A stretch of DNA of 64,000 bases from Symsagittifera roscoffensis (lineage: Eukaryota; Xenacoelomorpha; Acoela; Convolutidae), in assembly GCF_963678635.1 (NCBI RefSeq), contig NC_087066.1, positions 38,821,755-38,885,754 of the forward strand, in the 5' to 3' direction. Positions 1-12,990 of the stretch are shown here, piece after piece; the stretch's first letter is position 1, and each line of letters begins with the position of its first letter. Under the pieces are notes generated by a model, which was not told where the DNA came from, made no database searches, and saw only the letters and a program-made list of their open reading frames with translations. Both the position numbers and the translations under genes were made by a program.

Positions 1-267
1 GAGTTCTGCCTGGAAACTGGAATCGCAGTCGTAGCTGCAGTCGCAGTAGTTTTACCACAGTCATAAACAGCTATAATGAAGTGTTTCCCGCCGTACTTCT
101 TCCTCCGAGTCCGGTACTTTCGAAGTCGCGCCGCTTCCGGGTCATCGGGGTCATCCAGGCCTAAAATATTCTTCCGGAAACTCCGACTCCAAGTCTTACG
201 CCAGCTGCCACCACGTCCATCTGATTTGGCGACCCGCCGAGCAATCAGTGCTGCTTTTTGATTTTTT
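1..267 (-). CDS. Partial internal exon of an unrecognised basic protein
   Basis: The minus strand is open through this whole GC-richer segment. An acceptor (ttcag, on plus ctgaa at 268-272) precedes it, and the frame continues to the window edge. The peptide has an Arg/Lys/Ser-rich start, an acidic DDPDDPEAARLRKYR stretch and a basic RRKKYGGKHF patch. Third-position GC is higher than in the flanks, as expected of real coding sequence. No family is recognised. Two possible donors lie inside it (gtaaaac on the minus strand at 49-55, gtaagac at 193-199), so the true 3' limit may be base 56 or base 200 rather than the window edge. Because the acceptor faces right, the upstream exons must lie to the right, across or beyond the repeat block. 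Confidence 0.55.
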
Positions 268-1030
268 CTGAACACAAAAAAGGAAAACTTGTTATAACGA
301 AATTTCGAGTTAAATATTGCATTAATTTATTGACATTTCAAAGGAACCACGTTCAAGTTTCGACCACGAAGTAGCAGATCTGAGACTCGAGCCCGGACAT
401 TAACTAGGGGGCAGTGGGGGGGGGGGGGGGTGGTTGAGGAAATTAACTAGGTTATGAGTTTGATTTTTCAGCCAATCAGAGAAGAGTTTTTTACACGCGC
501 CGCTTAGCAATTTTAATATATATTACATGCTGGTGTGGAGGATTTTAGTTTGGCTCAAAAAATAATCAACTCAAAGTCGAGGAAAACAGGTCCAAAAACA
601 GGNNNNNNNNNNNNNNNNNNNNNNNNNNNNNNNNNNNNNNNNNNNNNNNNNNNNNNNNNNNNNNNNNNNNNNNNNNNNNNNNNNNNNNNNNNNNNNNNNN
701 NNNNNNNNNNNNNNNNNNNNNNNNNNNNNNNNNNNNNNNNNNNNNNNNNNNNNNNNNNNNNNNNNNNNNNNNNNNNNNNNNNNNNNNNNNNNNNNNNNNN
801 NNGGAAGTGATCCGGCGTTAACGCTTCGAGCTCGTTCGGACGGGAAGACACATATGGGAGCAGACAGTTGTTCAGAGACTGCTCATCTACACAAAACGTG
901 GTAGAAAAACATGGTAAATATGTCTTCCCCATTGTGTTTTCGTGTTCCTAGTATTCATAAAAAAACTCTTTTGATGCTCCATACGAGCCTTTCTCTATAC
1001 CACCATAATGAAGGGCACTGCGTTGATTTA
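268..1030. other. Non-coding stretch with G-run element and assembly gap
   Basis: No gene is seen. A run of 15 G lies at 416-430, bracketed by TTAACTAG-like motifs (401-407 and 452-458) and followed by CCAATCAGA. This arrangement resembles the intact G-rich MITE at 50422-50644, so a diverged relative is likely. Confidence 0.5.
603..802. other. Assembly gap (200 N)
   Basis: Exactly 200 N were counted, which suggests a scaffold join of unknown size. The reading frames predicted across it are artefacts. It sits immediately left of the large duplicated block. Confidence 0.99.
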
Positions 1031-4000
1031 AATTTCTAGGCAAGGTTTCAATGACCAAACAGAACCCAACCATGGCAATTCCAGTTCTCGATGCAGGAAA
1101 TCAGCTCTATGGCCGAGCCTACAAAAAAGTATCATTGTCAGAGCAGATGACGCAAGGCGTTCCTCTCCGAGCAGTGAAGTATGCTATTCCTATTACACGG
1201 TAGTTTGTATCACTTGACGGAATAACTCTCAGATGAACACAAGTGAATAATTAACCAGATCTGAGTTTTTCTGAGCTTCGTCGAATCATTACGTCAAATG
1301 GAACGAAGTAATCGACTCCGCAGCTCCTGAATAGTCGTTGTCGGTAACCCAGTCGCCCGCGCGGAAATTCAGTCATCATAGGCAAAATTATTTTTGTTTT
1401 TCGTTTTCAACTTACGGCGCATGGTTGCTGTTTTAAACGGAGGGCAGTACGGAGCCTGAAGACAACATACCTTAGTTGTGTAAGAGCACGCAGATAAGAA
1501 GCACTTTGATGATGATTCCTTTGGTGAATGAACCTTAGTAGCATCACTACAAACACATGGTAATTATCTTACATGAAGGGATGTTTAACGTTAATTTCAA
1601 CGGCAGACAGACGGCGAATACGACCAGTTGAACGGACTAGACCATTGGGACCGATAAACGGTAAAAAAGAGTTTTCTTACTGGACTGTTTAATGTGAATT
1701 GCCTTGATTTCGTTGGGAACGATTCTGATTGAGCCAGAACCAATAGTTTTTCCTTAGCTCATTATAAATCGTACGGATCGGTTATCGAACAAAAGTTGCG
1801 GTTTTGACGGTAATGAGGTGATAACATCGGCATAAATGCGACATTTTTTGAGTTTTCGTGAAGAACTAAAAATTTTTTCAGACAAAAATTAGATCGGTGG
1901 TTTTAATTGTGCAAGTGAAATTGGAAGCTTGTTCAAAACCTCTATGCAAATCACTTGAATGTCCTTTGAGTCGAATGCCTGTCAAAACATTTAAGTCAAG
2001 TTTGAATGGCGAATCTCTAAAACAAGTTTTCAAAAAGTGTCGAGTTTTTACCAAATCGTTTTCTTTTAGTGCAACCGCAGTTATTACGCGGATGCCGTTA
2101 TCAGTTGAACTTTTTCACTAGATACATGGAACTACTCAATAATGGCAGTCGCAAGTGTTATCAGTCCGCATGTTTGGAATTTCGATTTCAATTGTCAAGC
2201 GTTTCCCGAATACAAGTCTCTGACGGCTCTCCAGTAAGGCTGCTGGCATTTCAGGCTTCAAAATAGAAAGAGTTTCTACCAGCGCTACTAAACTGTTCCA
2301 AAAACCAAAAAAAACTTAGATGCGTATGTGACGCAGGAATGCAACTGAGCAAACTGTTTAAGAGTCAATTTAATTGTAAAGCGGTGAAACACTGGAAACT
2401 TTTACTCCCATGCTTACTTATAGAAAAGTTATTCCAGTCATGCCACAAAACCATATCATTTTGGGAAGTTAACTATAGATTATTGATTTATATTTTTTGC
2501 ACTATTTTCTAATGAAGAAGGCAAAGTTCAAAAATTTCTTTAAAAAAAACTAATTAAAACCTTTTACAGCAGAAAAAATTTCCTTGGGATCTATCTCCTT
2601 GCTTTTGGATTTGTTCTTGTCTATCAGAAAAGAGAGAACTTTTTTCTAAGGTAAGGTTTTTATAAATGTGGCTAACGCTACTTTAAGTTAGTTAAATGTA
2701 AAAGTGAGGCTTTTAAAAAATAATAATTTATGATACATCTCTGGGTGGACTGTAGGATTATGTCTCTGTCTACACGGTATTGTACACTCAACGGTTACTG
2801 GTTAAGAAGTTACCTTTAAGGTTTGAAACGTTATCGGGCTGAAACGGAAACGAACATGTGGAGTGTTTTGATCTGAAATTTTGTCAACCCCTAGATGTAA
2901 AACCTGAGTTAAGGAATCAATTTGAAACAACATACATAAATACGGGCAGTGATGTTAGGAGAAGGTTTTTGGGGTTCATAGGCATCGTTTTGGTTACCGT
3001 CAGATTCAAAAAACCGGTACTAGCACAGTCGAGTTGAGTAAACTTTTATAAGCTTCAGACAATTCTTTGGACTAACATATGAGGTAAGAAATCGAATAAA
3101 AAAACTCACTCAACTGAAATGAAGTCGGGGCGCAGGCAACAATGTTGTTTTTCCTAGAACATAAATATCCAAATCTTTGCTATTTACTACACTTTGGGAA
3201 AAAATTTGAGTTTGAGTCGAACTGTTTCTGGGTTATTAAAAATGTTTTTTTAAATTCCTTTGAAAATTAGTTAGATAAATTTTCTAGCAGTGTTCCAAAA
3301 TTTTTGGAGTTTTTGTTTAAATTGGATTAACAATGAATTAGGAAAAAGGCTAGTTTTTGTTTGTTTTGTTCTCTAATTTTATCGTACAAAAATTTACCGC
3401 AAAAAAATTGGTTAACGTTTTTTTTTTTACAATTTTACATTCTTTTTTTGGAAACTTTTGGTCTTCAAGTCTTGATTTGTCTTGGCTCAGAAACTTTTGA
3501 AGTTTTTTTTCCTATCTTTGAACTGTCAATTGGGTCCTCGTCTAGACAATCGTAGACATAGAAGATTGCGGTGTAGATTGTGCGTCAATCGTAATAAGAA
3601 GTTTGAAGCCAAGATTAACCCAGCTTGACTTGATTCTTGACTGCTCAGGCTTAAAATCCATATTTCGTTCCCCATTCTTGCATGGAATGGCATCCATATT
3701 GTAGCCGCAAAATTTCGTTGGTGGTCAAAATTTTTGAAGTGACCGGTTCACCGGTTTAAAGTGGTAAACCCATTAAATTACAATTGATCGCAGTCACTCA
3801 CGCGAAATAATATACCAAGTTCGAAACCAATAGTAAAACTAAAAATATCCTGAACTCTGCAGTATAGATATAATTTATTTTTGTCTTTTGGTAATTTTTA
3901 AACAAGATTTGGCAAAATTGGCCATTTTGTTAAAAACGTGATTGTACAAATTGTTGAGCCTAATTCAATTTTGATTTCAAGTTTGTTTTTAATGAGCCTG

Positions 4001-5251
4001 TCACAACAATTAGATTATATTTGCCGATTCGCGGCACCAATTGCTCCTTTGATTCTATTCAAGTCGTTCAAACGGTCGGGAAAAACTCAAAAAAACTTCT
4101 TTAAAATCAAGGTTATCAGAATTCATGCTTATGATATGATGTTCATGAGGTACTTTACATGTAGAGCGTGCTGCAAAAATTTATTCGCTTGTTCACGCTG
4201 ACTCGTATTTATTGCAATGAAGAATTTTTTCAGAAATTCAATTTCAGAAGAATAAATGAAAGGATGGGGACTTTGAAACGAGCCAACCCGTATAGACAAA
4301 AAACGGATTGCAATAGATTTTATAGAGATAATGTAGAAGAGAAATAAAAAAATCAATTTGTATCGTTTTAAAATGGATTTAGTTTGATGCAAAAATAGGG
4401 CTTAAGAATCAATTTTAATGCATTATAAATCAATTTGAAACTTCTTTGTCATTATTTTGGTTTCTTTTTTTCCGATTTTTAGAAACAATAAAACCGATTT
4501 GAATCGATTTAAATCGATTTCAAAAACCTTTTTGTGAACTAATTTAGTGAAGATTATATACTCTTTACTTTCAGATTTTCTAGACTATCAAACAGCAGAG
4601 AAATAGCAGAAATAAAATTTTAACGTATGCTTACTGTTTGACTTTTCAATCTGATGTTTGGAGTAAAAACAAATTATGCAGATAACTAATATCTAATTTT
4701 TCGGCATTAAAACTGAGTTTTCTTAGTTGGATTTTTTGATAAAATGCTATTTGTTGAACAAAAATGAGCCTAGAACGTAGATAGTGAAAAAATTATTTGA
4801 AAAACGTTTGCATAGTTTTACTTTTCATTACCGCGGAAACTCTTAGTTTTGCATAGTTTGAAAGGGAATCCCTTAAACGCAATAGTTTGCGTTAAAAACT
4901 CTTCTCGAGTGAATTTTGCCTCCTGCAACTCTGATGGATACTTTCCTGAGCACACAAAATTGCTCAAGCTTCAAAAGAAAATGAACACTTACGTTAAATC
5001 AGTTTTGTCGAGATTTCGGCGATCTTCGGGAAAACCCATTCAAACCCATTTTGGGCAATAAAATATTTTTTGTTTCCATTGTTAAAATCCATTTTTTCCA
5101 TTTTGAGCCGATTTACGTATCTAAATGAGTTATCGTAGATCGAGTTCTAAGCAGTAATTTGTCTGCATAAAATCGATTTAAATCGAATTCAATCTCAAGT
5201 CTGTCAACGCGGAAATGCCCCCATACACTGGTTGAGGTGATCCAATTACGC
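1031..5251. repeat. Module A, copy 1 (non-coding segmental duplicate)
   Basis: This matches 22344-26549 almost base for base by eye. The offset is constant (21313, dropping to 21298 after one 15-base indel). It also matches 16760-20204 less closely. It holds only short frames with no recognisable protein. The palindromic motif TCGATTTAAATCGA appears in its 3' half. Homology breaks at the first bases after CAATTACGCT. I infer that it is the distal non-coding part of the gypsy element whose LTR ends each array unit. Confidence 0.85.
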
Positions 5252-7001
5252 TAAGATGGTATGGACCGGCCGTTTTTCGCTTTCAATTTTTTTACTCGAG
5301 GAGTCAGCCAAAAAAACGACCGGGGATGAAAGCAGACATTCTGTGACCAACAAAAACTGAGAAGAAAAAACTGCCGATCAACAAGATCGTGTCGATACAT
5401 ACTTAAGATCTACCCCAGATACCACGTTTTATGATTACAAGATGTCTTTAGATTGTCCGAATGTCTTGAAAAATGGCGAGCGGCATAACTAAGCCATGAC
5501 AAATATATTTGATCCTGATACTCAACCTTGTAAAACCATTTGTTACAACTTAAAACTGACGCTCATGAAAGGTGTGGGGAAAAAGAAAAAGCGCCCATAG
5601 TTATAATATATCTCGATCCATAAGAGGGCATAGGCGCATAGAGGGCAAAAATACGGGTTTATTAGCTGCTTATGGAGGACAAATGGACTCTTTGCCACAA
5701 ACCTTAGCTCCACACCCACCCTAATTTTAAGTTCATTTTAAGATACTTAATATACCATTGTCATGATTCAATGAAACGTTAAATTCAGGAAAATATTGAT
5801 TTTGATCAACTTCCTGAAGCTCGTTGAGCTTGGATCTAAATTCCTCAGAAAACCAAAATCCTACGATACCATCTGGAAGCCGTTAGCAGGTTGAAGCTTG
5901 TGAGATTTGTCGTTTTCCACATGCATGCTGTTTTTTGTGTTTCTTTTTTGACCCAGGTGGTCAAATCCAATTGTCCTTAAAAGTGGCATGAGGCTGGATT
6001 TTGCAATCAAAAGAACTTCCTAAAATCACTATGAATAAAACTCTACGATACCATCTGGAAGCCGTTAGCAGGTTGAAGCTTGTGAGATTTGTCGTTTTCC
6101 AACTGCATCTTGTTTTTTGTGTTTCATTTTTAACCCAGGTGGTCCAATTGTCCTTAAAAGTGGCATGTGGCTGGATTTTGCAATAAAAAATAACTTCCTA
6201 AAATCACTATGACTAAAACCCTACGATACCATCTGGAAGCCGTTAGCAGGTTGAAGCTTGTGAGATTTGTCGTTTTCCACATGCATGCTGTTTTTTGTGT
6301 TTCTTTTTTGACCCAGGTGGTCAAATCCAATTGTCCTTAAAAGTGGCATGAGGCTGGATTTTGCAATCAAAAGAACTTCCTAAAATCACTATGAATAAAA
6401 CCCTACGATACCATCTGGAAGCCGTTAGCAGGTTGAAGCTTGTGAGATTTGTCGTTTTCCACATGCATGCTGTTTTTTGTATTTCTTTTTTTAACCCAGG
6501 TGGTCCAATTGTCCTTAAAAGTGGCATGTGGCTGGATTTTGCAAACAAAAGAACTTCCTAAAATCACACAAAAAATTTCCTAAAATCACGGTGAAATTGA
6601 CAATTAATGTTTAAAAAATGACAGCTGGTGTGGTTATGGTGTAGAAAAACTATTTTTCGTTTTTATTTTTGCGCAGATAAATTTGGCTCCGATAAAAGAT
6701 CAACAAAAATCTAACTAAATGACATTTTTTGTATTCACCGGGTTGTTTCTTTCGGATCTTTTTTCGAAAAAACAGCTCAAGAATTCAATGATAAATTTGA
6801 CTCCTGGTAAAAAGAATTTTCGTGCCATTGCTCTGTCATTCCTGATTGAGTCTTTGGCTGAATCTGGTGTATCTAATTTGACCAACTTATGATTCGAAGC
6901 AGGTCGACTAAACTTTTTAGTCCACTATTATGTATTATGATTTGGGTAAAAAAATTTGCGTGCTAGAATGGGTATTAGAAAAAAGCAAACTATAATGGGC
7001 G
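5252..7001. repeat. Module B, copy 1 (satellite plus LTR-proximal region)
   Basis: This is almost identical to 20257-21645 apart from two extra satellite units. It begins with a non-coding lead, then the satellite array, then a region containing a degenerate version of the 88-codon frame at 13133-13399. It ends in ATAATGGGCG directly before the LTR, where a polypurine tract would be expected. Confidence 0.8.
5861..6590. repeat. ~180-bp minisatellite, four units
   Basis: Successive CTACGATAC starts lie at 5861, 6043, 6221 and 6403 (spacing 178-182). Each unit runs through an AGCAGGTTGAAGC segment, a CCCAGGTGGTC segment and a TTCCTAAAATCAC end. Alternate units carry an extra CAAATC insertion, so the array looks like a dimer that was duplicated again. 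Confidence 0.9.
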
Positions 7002-7195
7002 TGTTGTGATGTCTTTTATATTAAATACTTTGTTTGGTATATCTAACATTGACCTTGATGCAGACGCACTCATTCGGAAAGGAACCGTTCGCTCATTGTT
7101 TGTTTTTGATAGAAAACGTTAATACAGTTTTATCATTTGTTTTCTTTTATATTTGTTAGTCTAGTTAGCGTTTTAGAGGGTAAACTATTTTAACA
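7002..7195 (+). mobile_element. Gypsy-type LTR 1
   Basis: The LTR is 194 bp, begins TGTTGTGATG and ends TTTTAACA (TGTT...AACA). By eye it is identical to the LTR at 21646. It is followed by CTAAATGGCACAATATGG, where a primer-binding site would lie, and then by a jump into the middle of module A. Confidence 0.8.
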
Positions 7196-8341
7196 CTAAA
7201 TGGCACAATATGGCTCCAACGTTTTTTTAACTTCCTTTGAAAATCCTTTGAACTGTCAACTTCCTTTGAACTGTCAATTGGGTCCTCGTCTAGACGATCG
7301 TAGACATAGAAGATTGCGGTGTAGATTGTGCGTCATCATAATAAGAAGTTTGAAGCCAAGATTAACCCAGCTTGAATTGATTCTTGACTGCTCAGGCTTA
7401 AAATCTATATTTTGTTCCCCATTCTTGCATGGAATGGCATCCACATTGTAGCCGCAAAATTTCGTGGGTGGTCAAAATTTTTGTAGTAACCGGTTCACCA
7501 GTTTAAATTGGTAAACCCATTAATTTACAATTGATCGCAGTCACTCACGCGAAATAATATACCAAGGTTTGATACAAATTGGTCAAAACCAATGGTAAAA
7601 CTAAAAATATTCTAAACTCTGCAGTATAGGTTCAATTTATTTTTTTCTTTTGGGAATTTTTGATAAAGATTTGGCAAAATTGGCCAGTTTTGTTAAAAAC
7701 GTGATTGTACAAATTGTTGAGCCTAATTCAATTTTCATTTCAAGTTTGTTTTCAATGAGCTTGTCACAACAATAAGGTTATATTTGCCGAGGCGCGGCAC
7801 CAATTGCTCCTATGATTCTAGTCAGGTCGTTCAAACGGTCGGGAAAAACTCAAAAAAAAAATCAAGGTTATCAGAGTTCATGCTTATGATATGATTTTCA
7901 TGAGGAACTTTACATGTAGAGCGTGCTGCAAAAGTTTATTCACTTGTTCACGCTGACTCGTATTTATTGTAATTAAGAATTTTTTCATAAATTCAATTTT
8001 CAGAAGAATAAATCGAAGGATGGGGACTTTGAAACGAGCCAACCCGTATAGACAAAAAACGGATTGCAATAGATTTTATAGAGATAATGTAGAAGAGAGA
8101 TAAAAAAAATCAATTTGTATCGTTTTAAAATGGATTTAATTTGATGCAAAAATAGAGCTTAAGAATCATTTTTAATGCATTATATATCAATTTGAACCTT
8201 TGTTGTCATTTTTTTCGTTTCTTTTTTTTTCCGATTTTTAGAAACAATAAAACCGATTTGTATCAATTTAAATCGATTTCAACAACCTTTTTGTGAACAC
8301 ATTTCATAAAAATTTTATACTCTTTACTTTCAGATTTTCTA
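7196..8341. repeat. Module A fragment after LTR 1
   Basis: After 50 bp of LTR leader the sequence enters the interior of module A, corresponding to about 3520-4580 of copy 1. A deletion at about 7249 removes bases present at 21890-22140. It leads without a break into the triplicated unit. Confidence 0.75.
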
Positions 8342-9746
8342 GTCTATCAAACAGCAGAGAAATAGCAGAAATAAAATTTTAACGTATGCTTACTATTTGA
8401 CTTTTCAATCTGATGTTTGGATAAAAACAAATTATGCAGATAACTAATATCTAATTTTTCGGCATTAAAAGTGAGTTTTCTTAGTTGGGTTTTTTGATAA
8501 AATGCTATTTGCTGAACAAAAATGAGCCTAGAACGTAGATAGTGGAAAAATTATTTGAAAAACGTTTGCATAGTTTTACTTTTCATTACCGCGGAAACTC
8601 CATTACCGCGGAAACTAGTTTTGCATAGTTTGTAAGTGAATCCCTTAAACGCAATAGTTTGCGTTAAAACTCTTCTGGAGTGAACTTGTTCTTCTGCAGC
8701 TCTGATGGATACTTTCGTGAGCACACAAAATTGCTCAAGCTTCAAAAAAAATGAACACTTACGTTAAATCAATTTTGTCGAGATTTCGGCGATCTTCGAG
8801 AAAATCCATTCAAATCCATTTTGGGCAATAAAATATTTTTTTTTGTTTCCACTGTTAAATTCCATTTTTTCTACTTTGAGTCGATTTACGTATCTAAATG
8901 AGTTATCGTAGATCGAGTTCTATGCAGTATTTTATATGCATAAAATCGATTTAAATCGAATTCAATCTCAAGTCTGTCAACGCGGAAATGCCCCCATACC
9001 CGGGTTGAGGATATCCAATTACGCTTAGATTGTATGGACCGGCCGTTTTTTGTCGCTTTCAGTTTTTTACTCGAGGGGTCAGCCAAAAAACGACCGGGGA
9101 TGAAAGCAGACATTTTGTGACCAACAAAAACTGAGAACAAAAAAACTGCCGATCAATAATATCGTGTCGATACATACTTAGGCTTTCCCCCCACATGCCC
9201 TTTTTATGATTACAAGATGTCTTTGGATTGTCCTAATGTCACAAAAAATGGCGTGCGGCATAACTAAGCCATGACAATTATATTTGATCCTGATACTCAA
9301 CCTTGTAAAACCATTAGTTACAACCTAAAATTGACGCTCATGAAAGGTGTGGGAAAAAGAAAAAGCGCCCATAGTTATAATATATCTCAATCCATAAGAG
9401 GGCATAGGCGCATAGAGGGCAAAAACACGGGTTTATTAGCTGCTTATGGAGGACAAATGGACTCTTTCCCACTAACCTTAGCTCCACACCCACCCTAATT
9501 TTAAGTTCAACTTAAGATACTTAATATAACATTGTCATGATTCAATGAAACGTTAAATTCAGGAAAATATTGATTTTGATCAACTTCCTGAAGCTCGTTG
9601 AGCTTGGATCTAAATTCCTCAGAAAACGAAAACCCTACGATACCATCTGAAAGCCGTTAGCAGGTTGAAGCTTGTGAGATTTGTCGTTTTCCAACTGCAT
9701 CTTGTTTTTTGTGTTTCATTTTTAACCCAGGTGGTCCAATTGTCCT
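8342..9746. repeat. 1406-bp tandem unit, copy 1
   Basis: This is the first of three direct copies. It starts inside module A (CTATCAAACAGC) and ends inside the satellite (CCAATTGTCCT). It is slightly more diverged than copies 2 and 3. A local TTACCGCGGAAACT duplication lies near 8587-8612. Confidence 0.9.
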
Positions 9747-11152
9747 GACTATCAAACAGCGGAGAAATAGCAGAAATAAAATTTTAACGTATGCTTACTA
9801 TTTGACTTTTCAATCTGATGTTTGGATAAAAACAAATTATGCAGATAACTAATATCTAATTTTTCGGCATTAAAAGTGAGTTTTCTTAGTTGGGTTTTTT
9901 GATAAAATGCTATTTGCTGAACAAAAATGAGCCTAGAACGTAGATAGTGAAAAATTTATTTGAAAAACGTTTGCATAGTTTTACTTTTCATTACCGCGGA
10001 AACTCCATTACCGCGGAAACTAGTTTTGCATAGTTTGTAAGTGAATCCCTTAAACGCAATACTTTGCGTTAAAACTCTTCTGGAGGGAACTTTTTCTTCT
10101 GCAGCTCTGATGGATACTTTCGTGAGCACACAAAATTGCTCAAGCTTCAAAAAAAATGAACACTTACGTTAAATCAATTTTGTCGAGATTTCGGCGATCT
10201 TCGGGAAAATCCATTCAAATCCATTTTGGGCAATAAAATATTTTTTTTTTGTTTCCACTGTTAAATTCCATTTTTTCTACTTTGAGTCGATTTACGTATC
10301 TAAATGAGTTATCGTAGATCGAGTTCTATGCAGTATTTTATATGCATAAAATCGATTTAAATCGAATTCAATCTCAAGTCTGTCAACGCGGAAATGCCCC
10401 CATACCCGGGTTGAGGTGATCCAATTACGCTTAGATTGTATGGACCGGCCGTTTTTTGTCGCTTTCAGTTTTTTACTCGAGGGGTCAGCCAAAAAACGAC
10501 CGGGGATGAAAGCAGACATTTTGTGACCAACAAAAACTGAGAACAAAAAAACTGCCGATCAATAATATCGTGTCGATACATACTTAGGCTTTCCCCCCAC
10601 ATGCCCTTTTTATGATTACAAGATGTCTTTGGATTGTCCTAATGTCACAAAAAATGGCGTGCGGCATAACTAAGCCATGACAAATATATTTGATCCTGAT
10701 ACTCAACCTTGTAAAACCATTAGTTACAACCTAAAATTGACGCTCATGAAAGGTGTGGGAAAAAGAAAAAGCGCCCATAGTTATAATATATCTCAATCCA
10801 TAAGAGGGCATAGGCGCATAGAGGGCAAAAACACGGGTTTATTAGCTGCTTATGGAGGACAAATGGACTCTTTCCCACTAACCTTAGCTCCACACCCACC
10901 CTAATTTTAAGTTCAACTTAAGATACTTAATATAACATTGTCATGATTCAATGAAACGTTAAATTCAGGAAAATATTGATTTTGATCAACTTCCTGAAGC
11001 TCGTTGAGCTTGGATCTAAATTCCTCAGAAAACGAAAACCCTACGATACCATCTGAAAGCCGTTAGCAGGTTGAAGCTTGTGAGATTTGTCGTTTTCCAA
11101 CTGCATCTTGTTTTTTGTGTTTCATTTTTAACCCAGGTGGTCCAATTGTCCT
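9747..11152. repeat. 1406-bp tandem unit, copy 2
   Basis: The left junction joins CAATTGTCCT to GACTATCAAACAG. That junction is seen only here and at 11153, so it marks the duplication breakpoint. Confidence 0.92.
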
Positions 11153-12552
11153 GACTATCAAACAGCGGAGAAATAGCAGAAATAAAATTTTAACGTATGC
11201 TTACTATTTGACTTTTCAATCTGATGTTTGGATAAAAACAAATTATGCAGATAACTAATATCTAATTTTTCGGCATTAAAAGTGAGTTTTCTTAGTTGGG
11301 TTTTTTGATAAAATGCTATTTGCTGAACAAAAATGAGCCTAGAACGTAGATAGTGAAAAATTTATTTGAAAAACGTTTGCATAGTTTTACTTTTCATTAC
11401 CGCGGAAACTCCATTACCGCGGAAACTAGTTTTGCATAGTTTGTAAGTGAATCCCTTAAACGCAATAGTTTGCGTTAAAACTCTTCTGGAGGGAACTTTT
11501 TCTTCTGCAGCTCTGATGGATACTTTCGTGAGCACACAAAATTGCTCAAGCTTCAAAAAAAATGAACACTTACGTTAAATCAATGTTGTCGAGATTTCGG
11601 CGATCTTCGGGAAAATCCATTCAAATCCATTTTGGGCAATAAAATATATTTTTTTTGTTTCCACTGTTAAATTCCATTTTTTCTACTTTGAGTCGATTTA
11701 CGTATCTAAATGAGTTATCGTAGATCGAGTTCTATGCAGTATTTTATATGCATAAAATCGATTTAAATCGAATTCAATCTCAAGTCTGTCAACGCGGAAA
11801 TGCCCCCATACCCGGGTTGAGGTGATCCAATTACGCTTAGATTGTATGGACCGGCCGTTTTTTGTCGCTTTCAGTTTTTTACTCGAGGGGTCAGCCAAAA
11901 AACGACCGGGGATGAAAGCAGACATTTTGTGACCAACAAAAACTGAGAACAAAAAAACTGCCGATCAATAATATCGTGTCGATACATACTTAGGCTTTCC
12001 CCCCACATGCCCTTTTTATGATTACAAGATGTCTTTGGATTGTCCTAATGTCACAAAAAATGGCGTGCGGCATAACTAAGCCATGACAAATATATTTGAT
12101 CCTGATACTCAACCTTGTAAAACCATTAGTTACAACCTAAAATTGACGCTCATGAAAGGTGTGGGAAAAAGAAAAAGCGCCCATAGTTATAATATATCTC
12201 AATCCATAAGAGGGCATAGGCGCATAGAGGCCCATAGTTTATTAGCTGCTTATGGAGGACAAATGGACTCTTTCCCACTAACCTTAGCTCCACACCCACC
12301 CTAATTTTAAGTTCAACTTAAGATACTTAATATAACATTGTCATGATTCAATGAAACGTTAAATTCAGGAAAATATTGATTTTGATCAACTTGCTGAAGC
12401 TCGTTGAGCTTGGATCTAAATTCCTCAGAAAACGAAAACCCTACGATACCATCTGAAAGCCGTTAGCAGATTGAAGCTTGTGAGATTTGTCGTTTTCCAA
12501 CTGCATCTTGTTTTTTGTGTTTCATTTTTAACCCAGGTGGTCCAATTGTCCT
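11153..12552. repeat. 1406-bp tandem unit, copy 3
   Basis: This copy is 1400 bp long. A small replacement near 12229-12236 accounts for the missing six bases. It runs into intact satellite at its right end. The three minus-strand 84-codon and plus-strand 73-75-codon frames are carried along passively. Confidence 0.9.
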
Positions 12553-12990
12553 CAAAAGTGGCATGTGGCTGGATTTTGCAATCAAAATAACTTCCTAAAA
12601 TCACTATGACTAAAACCCTACGATACCATCTGGAAGCCGTTAGCAGGTTGAAGCTTGTGAGATTTGTCGTTGTTTTCCAACTGCATCTTGTTTTTTGTGT
12701 TTCTTTTTTAACCCAGGTGGTCAAATCCAATTGTCCTTAAAAGTGGCATGAGGCTGGATTTTGCAATCAAAAGAACTTCCTAAAATCACTATGAATAAAA
12801 CCCTACGATACTATCTGGAAGCCGTTAGCAGGTTGAAGCTTGTGAGGTTTGTCGTTTTCCAACTGCATGCTGTTTTTTTCTGTTTCTTTTTTTAACCCAG
12901 GTGGTCCAATTGTCCTTAAAAGTGGCATGTCGCTGGATTTTGCAATCAAAAGAACTTCCTAAAATCACACAAAAAATTTCCTAAAATCAC
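12441..12990. repeat. ~180-bp minisatellite, three units
   Basis: Unit starts lie at 12441, 12618 and 12803. The second unit contains a GTT duplication and the CAAATC insertion. Confidence 0.88.

Noticed and set aside
535-932. Frames crossing the N gap on both strands
   Set aside because: Almost the whole translation is unknown bases. It is an artefact of the gap.
1897-5061. Short frames in module A (1897-2121, 3938-4201, 4849-5061) conserved in copy 3
   Set aside because: Conservation reflects near-identical DNA. Opposite-strand frames are equally conserved and the diverged copy 2 breaks them.
5861-6590. Satellite as a CRISPR-like array
   Set aside because: Units are contiguous ~180-bp tandem repeats with no unique spacers, in an animal genome.
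8551-12304. Repeated 64-, 84- and 73-75-codon frames in the triplicated unit
   Set aside because: They recur only because the 1406-bp unit is duplicated. No motif, and overlapping frames occur on both strands.
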